14,750 nt of DNA from Reyranella sp. (GCA_030679805.1 JAUXST010000354.1:1-14750); one strand, 5' to 3'; counted from the stretch's first letter, positions 7,573-14,750 are shown. Numbers and translations: made by a program. Notes: generated by a model not told the origin, from the sequence alone.

Positions 7573-9165
7573 TCAGGCCGAGACCGCCGTCGCGGGACGG
7601 GCGGTGGCCAGGAGCGACGGTCGGCTGGCCTGGGAAAGCATCGACTTTCCGGTCATTTCGGCCGGTTGCGGCACGCCCATCAGGGCCAGCAGCGTGGGGG
7701 CGACGTCGGCCAATTTGCCGTCGGCCAGCGAATGGACGGCAGCGGGGGCGTTGAACAGCAGGGCCGGCACCCGATTCAACGTGTGCTGGGTGTGCTTCTG
7801 GCCGCTGGCCTCATCGAACATCTGCTCGGCATTGCCATGGTCGGCGGTGACGAACAGGACGCCGCCGGCCGTCTTGATCGCGTCCATGAGCCGGCCGAGG
7901 CAGGAGTCGACCGCTTCCACCGCCTTGATGGCGGCACCGAGATCGCCCGTGTGGCCGACCATGTCGGCGTTGGCGTAGTTCACCACGATCAGGTCGAATT
8001 TCCCCGAGCCGATCGCCTCGACCAGCCTGTCGGTCACTTCCGGCGCGCTCATCTCGGGCTTGAGGTCGTAGGTCTGGACCGTTGGAGAGGGAACGAGGAT
8101 GCGCTCCTCGCCATCGAACACACGCTCCTCGCCGCCGTTGAAGAAGAACGTCACGTGCGCGTACTTCTCCGTCTCGGCGATGCGCAATTGTTTCAGGCCG
8201 GCCCGCGAGATCGTCTCGCCCAAGCCCATCTTGATTGCTTCGGGCGGGAACAGCGTCTTGAGGAAGGGATTGAGCGCGGCCGAGTATTCCACCATGCCGA
8301 CGGCCGCGGCGAAGCGCACGAGCCTCGCGCACTTGAAGCCGTCGAACATCGGATCGAGCAGCGCCGTCAGGATCTCGCGCGCACGATCCGAGCGGTAGTT
8401 GAACATCAGTACGCCGTCACCGTCCTTCATGCCGGCGTAGCCGCCGATCACCGTCGGCTTGACGAATTCGTCGTCGAGCCCGGCTGCGTATCCCTTGTCG
8501 ACGGCCTCTTTGGGTACGCTTGCAAGTTCGCCCTTGCCGTCGACCATCGCCTCATAGGCGAGCGCCACGCGGTCCCAGCGCTTGTCGCGGTCCATCGGAT
8601 AGAAGCGACCGGAAACGGTCGCGAAGCGGATCGGCAGGCCGGGCCGCAAGCCGCCCTCGACGTGCGCGATGCACTCGAGCGCGCTGCGCGGCGGCATGTC
8701 GCGGCCGTCGAGGAAGGCATGGATCGCGACCGGCACGCCGGTGCCCGCGATCAGGTTGGCGAGCACCACCAGATGATCTTGGTGCGCATGCACGCCGCCC
8801 GGCGAGACGAGTCCCATCAGGTGACAGGTGCCGCTGCTCTTCCTCAAGGTGGCGATCATGTCAGCAAGCAGCGGATTCTTCGCCAGCGATCCGTCCTCGA
8901 TGGCGTTGTCGATCCGCGGTAGGTCCGGCACGGCGACGCGGCCGGCACCGAGGTTCATGTGGCCGACCTCCGAATTGCCCATCTGGCCCCTCGGCAGGCC
9001 GACGAAGGTCTCCGATGCGTCGATCAACCCCTGCGGGCAGGTCGCGACCAGCCGATCGAAATTGGGCGTCCGGGCATCGAGGATGGCATTGTCCCTGGGA
9101 TCAGGCCGGAAACCCCAGCCGTCGAGAATGCACAGGACGGCCGGACGGGGAGGCGAGGCGGGCAT
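7573..9165 (-). CDS. gpmI: 2,3-bisphosphoglycerate-independent phosphoglycerate mutase
   Basis: GpmI interconverts 3- and 2-phosphoglycerate in glycolysis and gluconeogenesis without a bisphosphoglycerate cofactor, using Mn2+ and a phosphoserine intermediate. It has 530 residues; the family is usually about 510. Visible landmarks: LCILDGWG with metal ligand Asp15, MGNSEVGH with the catalytic Ser65, SPGGVHAHQDH near 121-131 and AFLDGRDMPP in the transferase domain, and NYANADMVGHTG and VTADHGNAEQM for the phosphatase-domain metal ligands. The C-terminal 20 residues or so are a Ser/Ala/Arg tail beyond the usual end. The ATG at 9165 is chosen because MPASPPRPAVLCILDGWG is the family N-terminus; the frame is open to 9735, but that part overlaps the upstream gene. 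The start shares one base with the upstream stop (TGATG), suggesting translational coupling. Confidence 0.96.
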   Translation of the reverse strand: MPASPPRPAVLCILDGWGFRPDPRDNAILDARTPNFDRLVATCPQGLIDASETFVGLPRGQMGNSEVGHMNLGAGRVAVPDLPRIDNAIEDGSLAKNPLLADMIATLRKSSGTCHLMGLVSPGGVHAHQDHLVVLANLIAGTGVPVAIHAFLDGRDMPPRSALECIAHVEGGLRPGLPIRFATVSGRFYPMDRDKRWDRVALAYEAMVDGKGELASVPKEAVDKGYAAGLDDEFVKPTVIGGYAGMKDGDGVLMFNYRSDRAREILTALLDPMFDGFKCARLVRFAAAVGMVEYSAALNPFLKTLFPPEAIKMGLGETISRAGLKQLRIAETEKYAHVTFFFNGGEERVFDGEERILVPSPTVQTYDLKPEMSAPEVTDRLVEAIGSGKFDLIVVNYANADMVGHTGDLGAAIKAVEAVDSCLGRLMDAIKTAGGVLFVTADHGNAEQMFDEASGQKHTQHTLNRVPALLFNAPAAVHSLADGKLADVAPTLLALMGVPQPAEMTGKSMLSQASRPSLLATARPATAVSA

Positions 9166-9752
9166 CACGAGGCCTTGCCGGCGTGCGGACGCTTGTACTC
9201 GACGGCGTTGAACTTGTTGGGGCAGTTGAGGTCGCGCGGGTCGGTATTGGGATTTTGGTCCGGCACCTCGATCGCGCAGAACACGAACTCGCCCCGCGAC
9301 TCGCCGTCGACGCTGATGTCGTAGGTGTAGGTGCCCGGTGGATCGCCCGGGATGATGCACCACGAACGCTGCAGCACGCCGTCCTGCACCGTCTCCAGCA
9401 TGCGCGTCGTGGCCCGCGTCTTGTCGGCGCTGACCTCGGTTTCGGGACCGGCGATCACCTGTTCGGCCGGGCGCGACGTCGTCAGGACCTCGGTGAGGGA
9501 CACGACCCGGTTCGGGCCGCCGAGATACATGCGCCAGCCGAAGCAGGCGCGGTTGAACAACAGCGGAATGGCATTGGTCTCGTAATGGCGCTGCTTGCCG
9601 TCGTCGCCGGCGATCGAGACATAGGGGATGCTGCGCACCGGCTTGGCCGCTGGCTTCTGGGCAGGCGTGGTCTGGGCAAGGGCGGCGGCGGAAACCGCGG
9701 CCAGGGCGAAGGTAGCGAGGACGGCGGTCCGCCACCGGAACAGGGTGCGCAT
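9165..9752 (-). CDS. Secreted protein of unknown function with four cysteines
   Basis: I do not recognise this 195-residue protein. Residues 1-26 form a clear signal peptide (MRTLFRWRTAVLATFALAAV, then SAAALA|Q), so the mature protein is probably periplasmic. After an Ala/Pro/Lys linker the mature part has four cysteines (70, 132, 159, 177), which could form two disulfides. The segment PGDPPGTYTYDISVDG, then GEFVF (about 135-158), resembles a strand-turn-strand of an immunoglobulin-like beta sandwich; this is an inference from pattern only. The ATG at 9752 is preferred over an in-frame TTG at 9761 because it directly begins the signal peptide. Codon use matches the neighbours, so there is no sign of recent transfer. 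The stop overlaps the gpmI start, and rlmH lies 68 nt upstream. Confidence 0.8.
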   Translation of the reverse strand: MRTLFRWRTAVLATFALAAVSAAALAQTTPAQKPAAKPVRSIPYVSIAGDDGKQRHYETNAIPLLFNRACFGWRMYLGGPNRVVSLTEVLTTSRPAEQVIAGPETEVSADKTRATTRMLETVQDGVLQRSWCIIPGDPPGTYTYDISVDGESRGEFVFCAIEVPDQNPNTDPRDLNCPNKFNAVEYKRPHAGKAS

Positions 9753-9820
9753 GAGTGGCAATGTAGCCCCGCTTTTTCGTCAGAACAGAGGCAAAATCGA
9801 CGCCGTTTCAGGCCTCTATT

Positions 9821-10279
9821 TCACGCCCGGTGATAGGGATGCCCGGCAAATAGCTGTTGGGCGCGATAGAGCTGTTCGGCCAGCATGGCCCGGGCGAGCA
9901 GATGGGGCCAGGTCATCGCCCCGAAGGAGATCACCAAGGCGGCCCGTTTCAGGAGTGGTTCGGGATGGCCATCGGCTCCCCCGATCAGGAAAGCGACATC
10001 TGACACAGAATCGTCACGCCAGCGGGCCAGGCGGGTGGCGAAGGCCTCGCTGTCCAGCACCTTGCCGCGGCGATCGAGGGCCACCAGCACGGCTTTCGCC
10101 GGCACGGCCGCCAGAAGCAGCTCGCTTTCGCGCTCGATCAGCTGGGCCGGCGGCAGCTTACGCTTCTCCTCCAGCTCGCGCAGCGCCAGCGGCCAGCGGA
10201 TGCGGCCGGCGTAGTGTTCGTAGAGATCGCGCTCCGGGCCGCGGGCGGCGCGGCCAATGGCGGCGATCAGGAGTTTCAC
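9821..10279 (-). CDS. rlmH: 23S rRNA (pseudouridine1915-N3)-methyltransferase RlmH
   Basis: RlmH is a SPOUT-class methyltransferase that uses S-adenosylmethionine to methylate pseudouridine 1915 in helix 69 of 23S rRNA, acting on assembled ribosomes. At 152 residues it is full length. It begins KLLIAAIGRAARG, contains FLIGGADG at 97-104 (the knot region that binds the cofactor) and ISFGAMTWPHLLARAMLAEQ, and ends in the diagnostic LYRAQQLFAGHPYHR. The start is GTG at 10279, which overlaps the rsfS stop as GTGA (10279-10276); the same frame is open upstream over rsfS, but that part is not protein-coding. The rsfS-rlmH pairing is very common, and both products act on the large ribosomal subunit. 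Confidence 0.95.
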   Translation of the reverse strand: MKLLIAAIGRAARGPERDLYEHYAGRIRWPLALRELEEKRKLPPAQLIERESELLLAAVPAKAVLVALDRRGKVLDSEAFATRLARWRDDSVSDVAFLIGGADGHPEPLLKRAALVISFGAMTWPHLLARAMLAEQLYRAQQLFAGHPYHRA

Positions 10280-10719
10280 GCCGGCTTCTTGGCGCGCCGC
10301 GGGCGGGCGGCCTTGGCCTTTACTGGCTTGGGCTCGGCGGCCTCTTCCTCCAGAGCCCACATCTTCTCGAGGGCATAGAAGGCGCGGGGCTCGGGACGGA
10401 AGATGTGGACGACGACATCGCCGCCGTCGACCAGCACCCAGTCGCCGGTTTGTTTGCCCTCGACGGGAATGTAGCCGTGGCCGGCCTGCTTCAGCCGGTC
10501 GGCGAGATGTTCGGCGATGGCCACGACCTGGCGGTTCGAGCGGCCCGAGGCGATCACCATGTAGTCGGCGAAGGCGGACTTGCCTTTGAGGTCGATGACG
10601 ACGACGTCCTCGGCCTTGTCTTCTTCCAGCGAGTGGCGGGCGAGGGCGAGCAGGGCATTGGAGGCCTTGCTCCGGTCGGGAAGCTGGCGGGCCCCCGTAG
10701 AGGAATTTCGATCGGTGAT
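10276..10719 (-). CDS. rsfS: Ribosomal silencing factor RsfS (Iojap family); separate start possibly ATC
   Basis: RsfS binds ribosomal protein uL14 on the 50S subunit and blocks subunit joining, lowering translation in starvation. The domain (residues 231-332 of the long frame) shows KAEDVVVIDLKGKSAFADYM, IASGRSNRQVVAIAEHLADR, GDWVLVDGGDVVVHIF and AFYALEKMW, all typical. A Lys/Ala/Arg tail of about 25 residues follows. No ATG, GTG or TTG lies at the expected beginning. AAAGGA (10731-10726) is a good Shine-Dalgarno 6 nt before an in-frame ATC at 10719, which would give 147 residues. ATC starts are very rare, so this start is tentative; the alternative is that RsfS is made only as the C-terminal domain of a NadD fusion. 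The stop overlaps the rlmH GTG start. Confidence 0.75.
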   Translation of the reverse strand: MTDRNSSTGARQLPDRSKASNALLALARHSLEEDKAEDVVVIDLKGKSAFADYMVIASGRSNRQVVAIAEHLADRLKQAGHGYIPVEGKQTGDWVLVDGGDVVVHIFRPEPRAFYALEKMWALEEEAAEPKPVKAKAARPRRAKKPA

Positions 10720-11349
10720 GGTCGTTCCTTTCGTCTTGGTCCCACTTGTTCGGGGCTTTCGCGGTCGCACGGCGCGGATGGCCGTGGCCGAATGACTGTC
10801 CAGCCGGCTCGGGATAAAGCACCAGGCCGGTGGTTCGCAAGAGGCGAGGCGGCGCTCCTGCTCCGCTGCCAGCCGGTAACGCGCGAAGGCGCGCGGGGCT
10901 GCCGAGGCCAGCGCGGGATAGCTCCAGCCGGGGCGGGCGAAGGCGGCGATCGGAATCTCGGCGAACAGCTCGCGCCATCCCAGCCAGTGTTTGAGCTGGG
11001 GCAGGATATCGGCGCCCATCAGCCAGACGAACCTGGCTCGCGGATAGAGGCGGCGCAGCGCCCGCACCGTGTCGAGCGTATAGCGCGTGCCAAGCAGCAA
11101 CTCCGGCGCATCGACCCGGATGCGGGGGTGACGCGCGAGCTGCCGCGCGCGCGCCACGCGGGTCGGTAGCGGCTCCATGCCGTCATCGCTCTTCAGCGGA
11201 TTCTGCGGCGAGACCAGCCACCAGACCTCGTCGAGGCCCAAGCGCCGCAGGGCTTCCAGGCTGATGTGGCGGTGGCCGTCATGGGCCGGATTGAACGACC
11301 CGCCCAGAAGCCCGATGCGGCGCGTCGTGTCGCGCGGCACGTCCGGCAT
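10276..11349 (-). CDS. nadD: Nicotinate-nucleotide adenylyltransferase NadD, reading in frame into RsfS
   Basis: The first 193 residues or so are NadD, which joins nicotinate mononucleotide and ATP to make deamido-NAD. Visible motifs: RIGLLGGSFNPAHDGH (residues 11-26, with GSFNP and the HxGH nucleotidyltransferase signature), PLKSDDGMEP, VWLMGADILPQLKHW near 108-122, and SHSATAIR at 185-192, matching the ISSTxIR motif. Normal NadD ends soon after that motif, but here no stop occurs and the frame runs through a basic linker into RsfS, giving 357 residues in all. In the linker no stop is seen in the other two minus-strand frames either, so a single-base indel would not restore a NadD end there. 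The start at ATG 11349 fits the family N-terminus; an in-frame GTG at 11370 is possible, and neither has a good Shine-Dalgarno. If rsfS is translated separately, the NadD product is still this long fusion unless the sequence has an error. Confidence 0.85.
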   Translation of the reverse strand: MPDVPRDTTRRIGLLGGSFNPAHDGHRHISLEALRRLGLDEVWWLVSPQNPLKSDDGMEPLPTRVARARQLARHPRIRVDAPELLLGTRYTLDTVRALRRLYPRARFVWLMGADILPQLKHWLGWRELFAEIPIAAFARPGWSYPALASAAPRAFARYRLAAEQERRLASCEPPAWCFIPSRLDSHSATAIRAVRPRKPRTSGTKTKGTTITDRNSSTGARQLPDRSKASNALLALARHSLEEDKAEDVVVIDLKGKSAFADYMVIASGRSNRQVVAIAEHLADRLKQAGHGYIPVEGKQTGDWVLVDGGDVVVHIFRPEPRAFYALEKMWALEEEAAEPKPVKAKAARPRRAKKPA

Positions 11350-11380
11350 CGGATGATGCGCGGAGGTCACGCGATCGATC

Positions 11381-12661
11381 TCATGGGCGCAGGGTGCCCT
11401 TGCCGCGCACGATGTTCTTGTAGGTGGTGAGTTCGACCAGGCCGACCGGCCCGCGGGCATGCATGCGGTTGGTCGAAATGCCGATTTCAGCGCCCAGGCC
11501 GAACTCGGCGCCGTCGGCGAACTGCGTGCTGGCGTTGTGCATGACGATGGCGCTGTCGACCTCGCCCAGGAAGCGTTCGGCCGTGGCCGCGTTGTCCGTC
11601 ACGATCGTCTCGGTGTGCTGGCTGCCGTAGGTCGCGATGTGGCGGATGGCGCCCTCGACGCCGTCAACGGTGGCAACCGAAATCACCGGCGCCAGATATT
11701 CCGTGCGCCAGTCCTTCTCGGTGGCGGGCAGCGCCTTGGGGTCGCGCTTGCGAACGTCGCCGTCGCCGCGGACCTCGCAGCCCAGCTCGTGCAGCTTCGC
11801 CAGCACGGGCATCAGATGCGTGTCGAGTGCGGCACGGTCGATCAGCAGGGTTTCGGCGGCACCGCAGACGCTGACGCGGCGCATCTTGGCGTTGGCCACG
11901 AGATCGCGTGCCATGGCGAGGTCGGCGTCGCGGTCGACATAGACGTGGCAGATGCCGTCGTAGTGGCGCAGCACAGGCACGCGGCTTTCCTCGGTGACAC
12001 GGTCGATCAGCGAGCGCCCGCCGCGGGGCACGATGAGATCGAGCCAGTCCATGGCCCGCAGCATCTCGCCGACCGCGGCACGATCGGTGGTGGGCACGAG
12101 GGCCACGCAATCCTCGGGCAGGCCTGATGTGGCCAGCGCACGCCGCAGCAACTCGACGATGGCGCGCGAGGAATGGAAACTGTCGGAGCCGCCGCGCAGC
12201 ACCACAACATTGCCGGACTTGATGCAGAGCGCGCCGGCATCGGCGGTGACGTTGGGGCGGGCCTCGTAGATCACGCCGATGATGCCGATCGGCACCCGCA
12301 CGCGGCTAATCACCAGACCGTTGGGTCGCGTCCATTCCTCGATCTTCGCCCCGACCGGATCGGGCAGCGTCCCGATATCGTCCAGCCCGTGGGCCATGGC
12401 CTCGATGCGCGCGTCGTTCAGCAGCAGGCGGTCCTGCAGGGCAGCCGTCATGCCGGCCGCCTGGGCCGCGGCGATATCCTTGGCATTGGCGGCGAGGATT
12501 GCCGCCTTCTCGTGCCGGATCAGCCGGGCGGCCTCAGCGAGGGTGCGGTTCTTGGCCTCGGTGCCGGCATTGCGTAGCGCGACGGCGGCAGCCTTCGCAC
12601 GTCGGCCGAGTTCGGCCACGATGGCGACGGCGTCTTCAGCGGGCTTGGTCTGAACGTTCAT
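11381..12661 (-). CDS. proA: Glutamate-5-semialdehyde dehydrogenase (gamma-glutamyl phosphate reductase)
   Basis: ProA reduces gamma-glutamyl phosphate with NADPH to glutamate-5-semialdehyde, the second step of proline synthesis. At 426 residues it is full length. It belongs to the aldehyde dehydrogenase superfamily: VRVPIGIIGVIYEARPNVT (121-139) and NVVVLRGGSD (151-160) lie in the cofactor-binding domain, and the catalytic cysteine is Cys266 in RRVSVCGAAETLL. The C-terminal part has YGSQHTETIVT, then STQFADGAEFGLGAEIGIST and RGPVGLVELTTYK, all family hallmarks. The ATG at 12661 has GGAG 6 nt upstream and begins the expected N-terminus; the frame is open to 12820, but that part overlaps proB. 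ProB, the preceding enzyme, ends 28 nt upstream, and the two proteins are thought to channel the labile acyl phosphate. Confidence 0.97.
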   Translation of the reverse strand: MNVQTKPAEDAVAIVAELGRRAKAAAVALRNAGTEAKNRTLAEAARLIRHEKAAILAANAKDIAAAQAAGMTAALQDRLLLNDARIEAMAHGLDDIGTLPDPVGAKIEEWTRPNGLVISRVRVPIGIIGVIYEARPNVTADAGALCIKSGNVVVLRGGSDSFHSSRAIVELLRRALATSGLPEDCVALVPTTDRAAVGEMLRAMDWLDLIVPRGGRSLIDRVTEESRVPVLRHYDGICHVYVDRDADLAMARDLVANAKMRRVSVCGAAETLLIDRAALDTHLMPVLAKLHELGCEVRGDGDVRKRDPKALPATEKDWRTEYLAPVISVATVDGVEGAIRHIATYGSQHTETIVTDNAATAERFLGEVDSAIVMHNASTQFADGAEFGLGAEIGISTNRMHARGPVGLVELTTYKNIVRGKGTLRP

Positions 12662-12689
12662 CGGCCGCTCCAGTATGCCCTGCCGGGGC

Positions 12690-13820
12690 TCACTCGACCA
12701 CGAGGTCGTCGCGATGGACGATCTCGTCGCGGCCGCGAAATCCCAGCAGACGCTCGATCTCCGCACTCTTGCGGCCGGCGATGCGGCGGGCATCCTCGGC
12801 GGCATAGGCCACCAGGCCACGGGCCAGAAGGCGGCCGGCGCGATCCTTCACGTCGACCACGTCGCCGCGCTTGAAATCCCCTTCGATGGTGGTGACGCCG
12901 GCCGGCAACAGGCTCTTGCCCGCCGAGAGCGCCCGGACGGCGCCATCGTCGACGGTCAGCGCGCCGGCTGTCTTGAGCGAACCCTTGATCCACTTCTTGC
13001 GCGCCGAGAGGGGTGAGGCCTCAGGGAGGAACCAGCTGCAGCGCGCCGTGCCGTCGATCAGCGCACCCAGGGCGCCGACCGCGCGGCCGTCGGCGATCGC
13101 CATGCGGCAGCCCGCGGCCATGGCGATGCGCCCGGCCATCAGCTTGGTCACCATGCCGCCGTTCGACATTTCGGAGGCGGCACTGCCGCCCATCGCCTCG
13201 ATCTCGGGCGTGATCTCGCGGATCTCGGGAATGAACCTTGCCGAGGCGTTGCTGCGGGGATCGCTGGTATAGAGACCGTCGATATCAGACAGCAGCACCA
13301 GCGTGTCGGCGGAAATCATCTCGGCCACGCGGGCGCCCAGGCGGTCGTTGTCGCCGAAGCGGATTTCGTCGGTTGCGACCGTGTCGTTTTCGTTGATCAC
13401 CGGAACGGCTTTCAGGCCGAGCAACGTGGCCATGGTCTGGCGCGCGTTGAGGTAGCGGCGGCGCTCTTCGGAATCGTCGAGGGTCAGCAGGACCTGCGCC
13501 ACGGTGATGCCGTGGCGTGCAAGTGCGGCCTGGTAGGCATGGGCAAGCTGGATCTGGCCGGTGGCGGCGGCCGCCTGGCTTTCCTCGAGCTTGAGCGGGC
13601 CGGCGGCCAGTTTCAGGTGGGTGCGGCCGAGGCGAATGGCGCCGGAGGAGACCAGCACCACTTCGCAGTTTCCTTTGTGAAGGTGGGCGACGTCGTCGGT
13701 CAGGGCATCGAGCCAGTCGCGGCGGATTTCGCCGCGCGCTTCGTCCACCAGGATCGAAGAGCCGATCTTGACGACCAGCCGCCTGGAAGTGGCCAACGGG
13801 GAGCTGGCCTTCGGTGTCAC
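12690..13820 (-). CDS. proB: Glutamate 5-kinase with C-terminal PUA domain
   Basis: ProB phosphorylates glutamate with ATP, the first and usually proline-inhibited step of proline synthesis. It has 376 residues, the length of the long form. The amino-acid kinase domain shows RRLVVKIGSSILV (13-25), VVLVSSGAI (54-62), VPVINENDTVATDEIRFGDN with the DRLGA that follows, LLSDIDGLYTSDPR and GGMVTKLMAGRIA. A PUA domain occupies about 283-370 (GALTVDDGAVRALSAGKSLL, PAGVTTIEGDFKRGD). The start is GTG at 13820: AAGGAA (13831-13826) lies 5 nt before it, and it overlaps the obgE stop as GTGA. This supports translational coupling with obgE. Confidence 0.97.
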   Translation of the reverse strand: MTPKASSPLATSRRLVVKIGSSILVDEARGEIRRDWLDALTDDVAHLHKGNCEVVLVSSGAIRLGRTHLKLAAGPLKLEESQAAAATGQIQLAHAYQAALARHGITVAQVLLTLDDSEERRRYLNARQTMATLLGLKAVPVINENDTVATDEIRFGDNDRLGARVAEMISADTLVLLSDIDGLYTSDPRSNASARFIPEIREITPEIEAMGGSAASEMSNGGMVTKLMAGRIAMAAGCRMAIADGRAVGALGALIDGTARCSWFLPEASPLSARKKWIKGSLKTAGALTVDDGAVRALSAGKSLLPAGVTTIEGDFKRGDVVDVKDRAGRLLARGLVAYAAEDARRIAGRKSAEIERLLGFRGRDEIVHRDDLVVE

Positions 13821-14750
13821 GCGGCTTCCTTGTGGGTATCGCGCTGCTTCTCGACCAGCTTCATCAGCTCGTGGAGCAGGGGCTGCACGCCATGGCCGGC
13901 CACGGCGGAGATCACGTGCACCGTCTTGCGGCTGACCTTGGCGAGCTTGGCGCGCTTGGCCTCGATGTCCTCGGGCGTCATGGCGTCGGTCTTGTTGAGT
14001 GCCACCAGTTCCTTCTTGCGCGCGAGGTTGCCGCCGTAGGCGCGCAACTCGGCCCGCACGGTGCGGTAGGCGTCGGCGATATCGTCCTGGGTGCCGTCGA
14101 CCAGATGCAGCAGCGCGCGGCAGCGCTCGACATGGCCCAGGAAGCGCGTGCCGAGGCCGGCGCCCTCATGCGCGCCTTCGATGAGGCCGGGAATATCGGC
14201 CATGACGAACTCGCGCTCGCCCACCTTAACGACGCCGAGGCCGGGATGCAGCGTGGTGAACGGATAGTCGGCGATCTTGGGCCGCGCGTTCGAGTTGGTC
14301 GACAGGAAGGTCGACTTGCCGGCGTTGGGCAGGCCGATCAAGCCGACGTCGGCGATCAATTTCAAGCGCAGCCATACCGAGCGTTCCTCCCCGGGCCAGC
14401 CTTTGTCGGCGCGGCGAGGTGCACGATTGGTCGAACTCTTGTAGTGCAGGTTGCCGTAGCCGCCGTCGCCGCCCTTGCACAGCACGACGCGCTGGCCGAT
14501 CTCGGTAAGGTCGACCAACAGGGTCTCGTTGTCCTCGGCGAAGACCTGCGTGCCGCGCGGCAGGCGCAGCACGACATCCTTGCCTGCACCGCCGGTGCGC
14601 TGGGCGCCCATGCCGTGATGGCCGGTCTCGCCCTTGAAGTGCTGGGAATAGCGGTAGTCGATCAGCGTGTTGAGGCCGTCGACGCATCCGGCGATCACGT
14701 CGCCGCCGCGGCCGCCGTCGCCGCCGTCCGGTCCGCCGAACTCGATGAAC
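13817..14750 (-). CDS. obgE: Obg-family GTPase ObgE/CgtA, N-terminus outside window
   Basis: Obg is an essential GTPase that binds the 50S ribosomal subunit and acts in its maturation and in stress and cell-cycle control. The frame is open from the right edge (first full codon at 14749) to TGA at 13819-13817, giving 310 visible residues, all but roughly the first 30. The Gly-rich Obg fold is present: FGGPDGGDGGRGGDV at the edge, then GKDVVLRLPRGTQVF and GGDGGYGNLHYKSSTNRAPR. The G domain has G1 GLPNAGKST, G2 IADYPFTTLHP, G3 DIPGLIEGA, G4 NKTD and G5 SAVAG. It ends soon after the G domain, without a long C-terminal extension. The start and any promoter for this minus-strand run lie beyond the window. 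Confidence 0.96.
   Translation of the reverse strand, partial: FIEFGGPDGGDGGRGGDVIAGCVDGLNTLIDYRYSQHFKGETGHHGMGAQRTGGAGKDVVLRLPRGTQVFAEDNETLLVDLTEIGQRVVLCKGGDGGYGNLHYKSSTNRAPRRADKGWPGEERSVWLRLKLIADVGLIGLPNAGKSTFLSTNSNARPKIADYPFTTLHPGLGVVKVGEREFVMADIPGLIEGAHEGAGLGTRFLGHVERCRALLHLVDGTQDDIADAYRTVRAELRAYGGNLARKKELVALNKTDAMTPEDIEAKRAKLAKVSRKTVHVISAVAGHGVQPLLHELMKLVEKQRDTHKEAA

Noticed and set aside
9166..9735. GpmI frame extended 190 codons upstream.
   Set aside because: The extension overlaps the secreted-protein gene in another frame and is Arg-rich nonsense; the family N-terminus is at 9165.
9795..9817. Inverted repeat AGAGGC / GCCTCT spanning the rlmH to secreted-protein gap.
   Set aside because: A 6-bp stem with a loop of about 19 nt and no T-tract at its end; likely chance.
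6506..11169. Long plus-strand open frames opposite ctpA, gpmI, rlmH and nadD (up to 513 codons).
   Set aside because: They are antisense to conserved genes, compositionally biased and without domains; absence of stops is expected at this GC content.
12662..12820. Longer ProA start at 12820.
   Set aside because: It overlaps proB, and a good Shine-Dalgarno precedes ATG 12661.

Overview
The window is GC-rich chromosomal core DNA from a bacterium, most probably an alphaproteobacterium. The reasons are the F1 ATP synthase order atpA-atpG-atpD-atpC, a house-keeping run obgE-proB-proA-nadD-rsfS-rlmH followed by gpmI, ctpA, a divergent polysaccharide deacetylase gene and rppH, and codon use dominated by G/C-ending codons. 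I cannot name a genus from sequence alone. There are no tRNA or rRNA genes, no CRISPR array, no insertion sequences and no phage genes.

Positions 1-3508 (+ strand) hold the 3' part of the F1 ATP synthase operon: the end of atpA, then complete atpG, atpD and atpC. Two candidate hairpins lie in the gap after atpC. Next comes a lone + strand gene (3633-4451) for a ferritin-like protein with a complete set of diiron ligands; its physiological role is unknown.

From 4456 to the right edge every gene is on the - strand. In transcription order, right to left: obgE (5' end beyond the window), proB, proA, nadD, rsfS, rlmH, a small secreted protein of unknown function, gpmI, ctpA, a membrane-anchored divergent polysaccharide deacetylase, and rppH. 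Four junctions overlap by 1-4 bases (obgE/proB, rsfS/rlmH, secreted protein/gpmI, deacetylase/rppH), which suggests translational coupling. The genes serve ribosome assembly and modification (Obg, RsfS, RlmH), proline and NAD synthesis (ProB, ProA, NadD), glycolysis (GpmI), periplasmic proteolysis and envelope maintenance (CtpA, deacetylase) and RNA decay (RppH). The ferritin-like gene and rppH converge with only 4 bp between their stop codons.

The most unusual point is the nadD/rsfS junction. NadD has no stop codon and reads in frame into RsfS, and no ATG, GTG or TTG lies where rsfS should begin. A good Shine-Dalgarno sequence instead sits 6 nt before an ATC codon. The sequence around this point is rich in codons rare elsewhere in the window. 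It is either a true NadD-RsfS fusion, a non-canonical ATC start, or a recent stop loss or sequence error. I found no evidence of a new multi-gene system such as defence or secretion; most of the window is conserved core genome.
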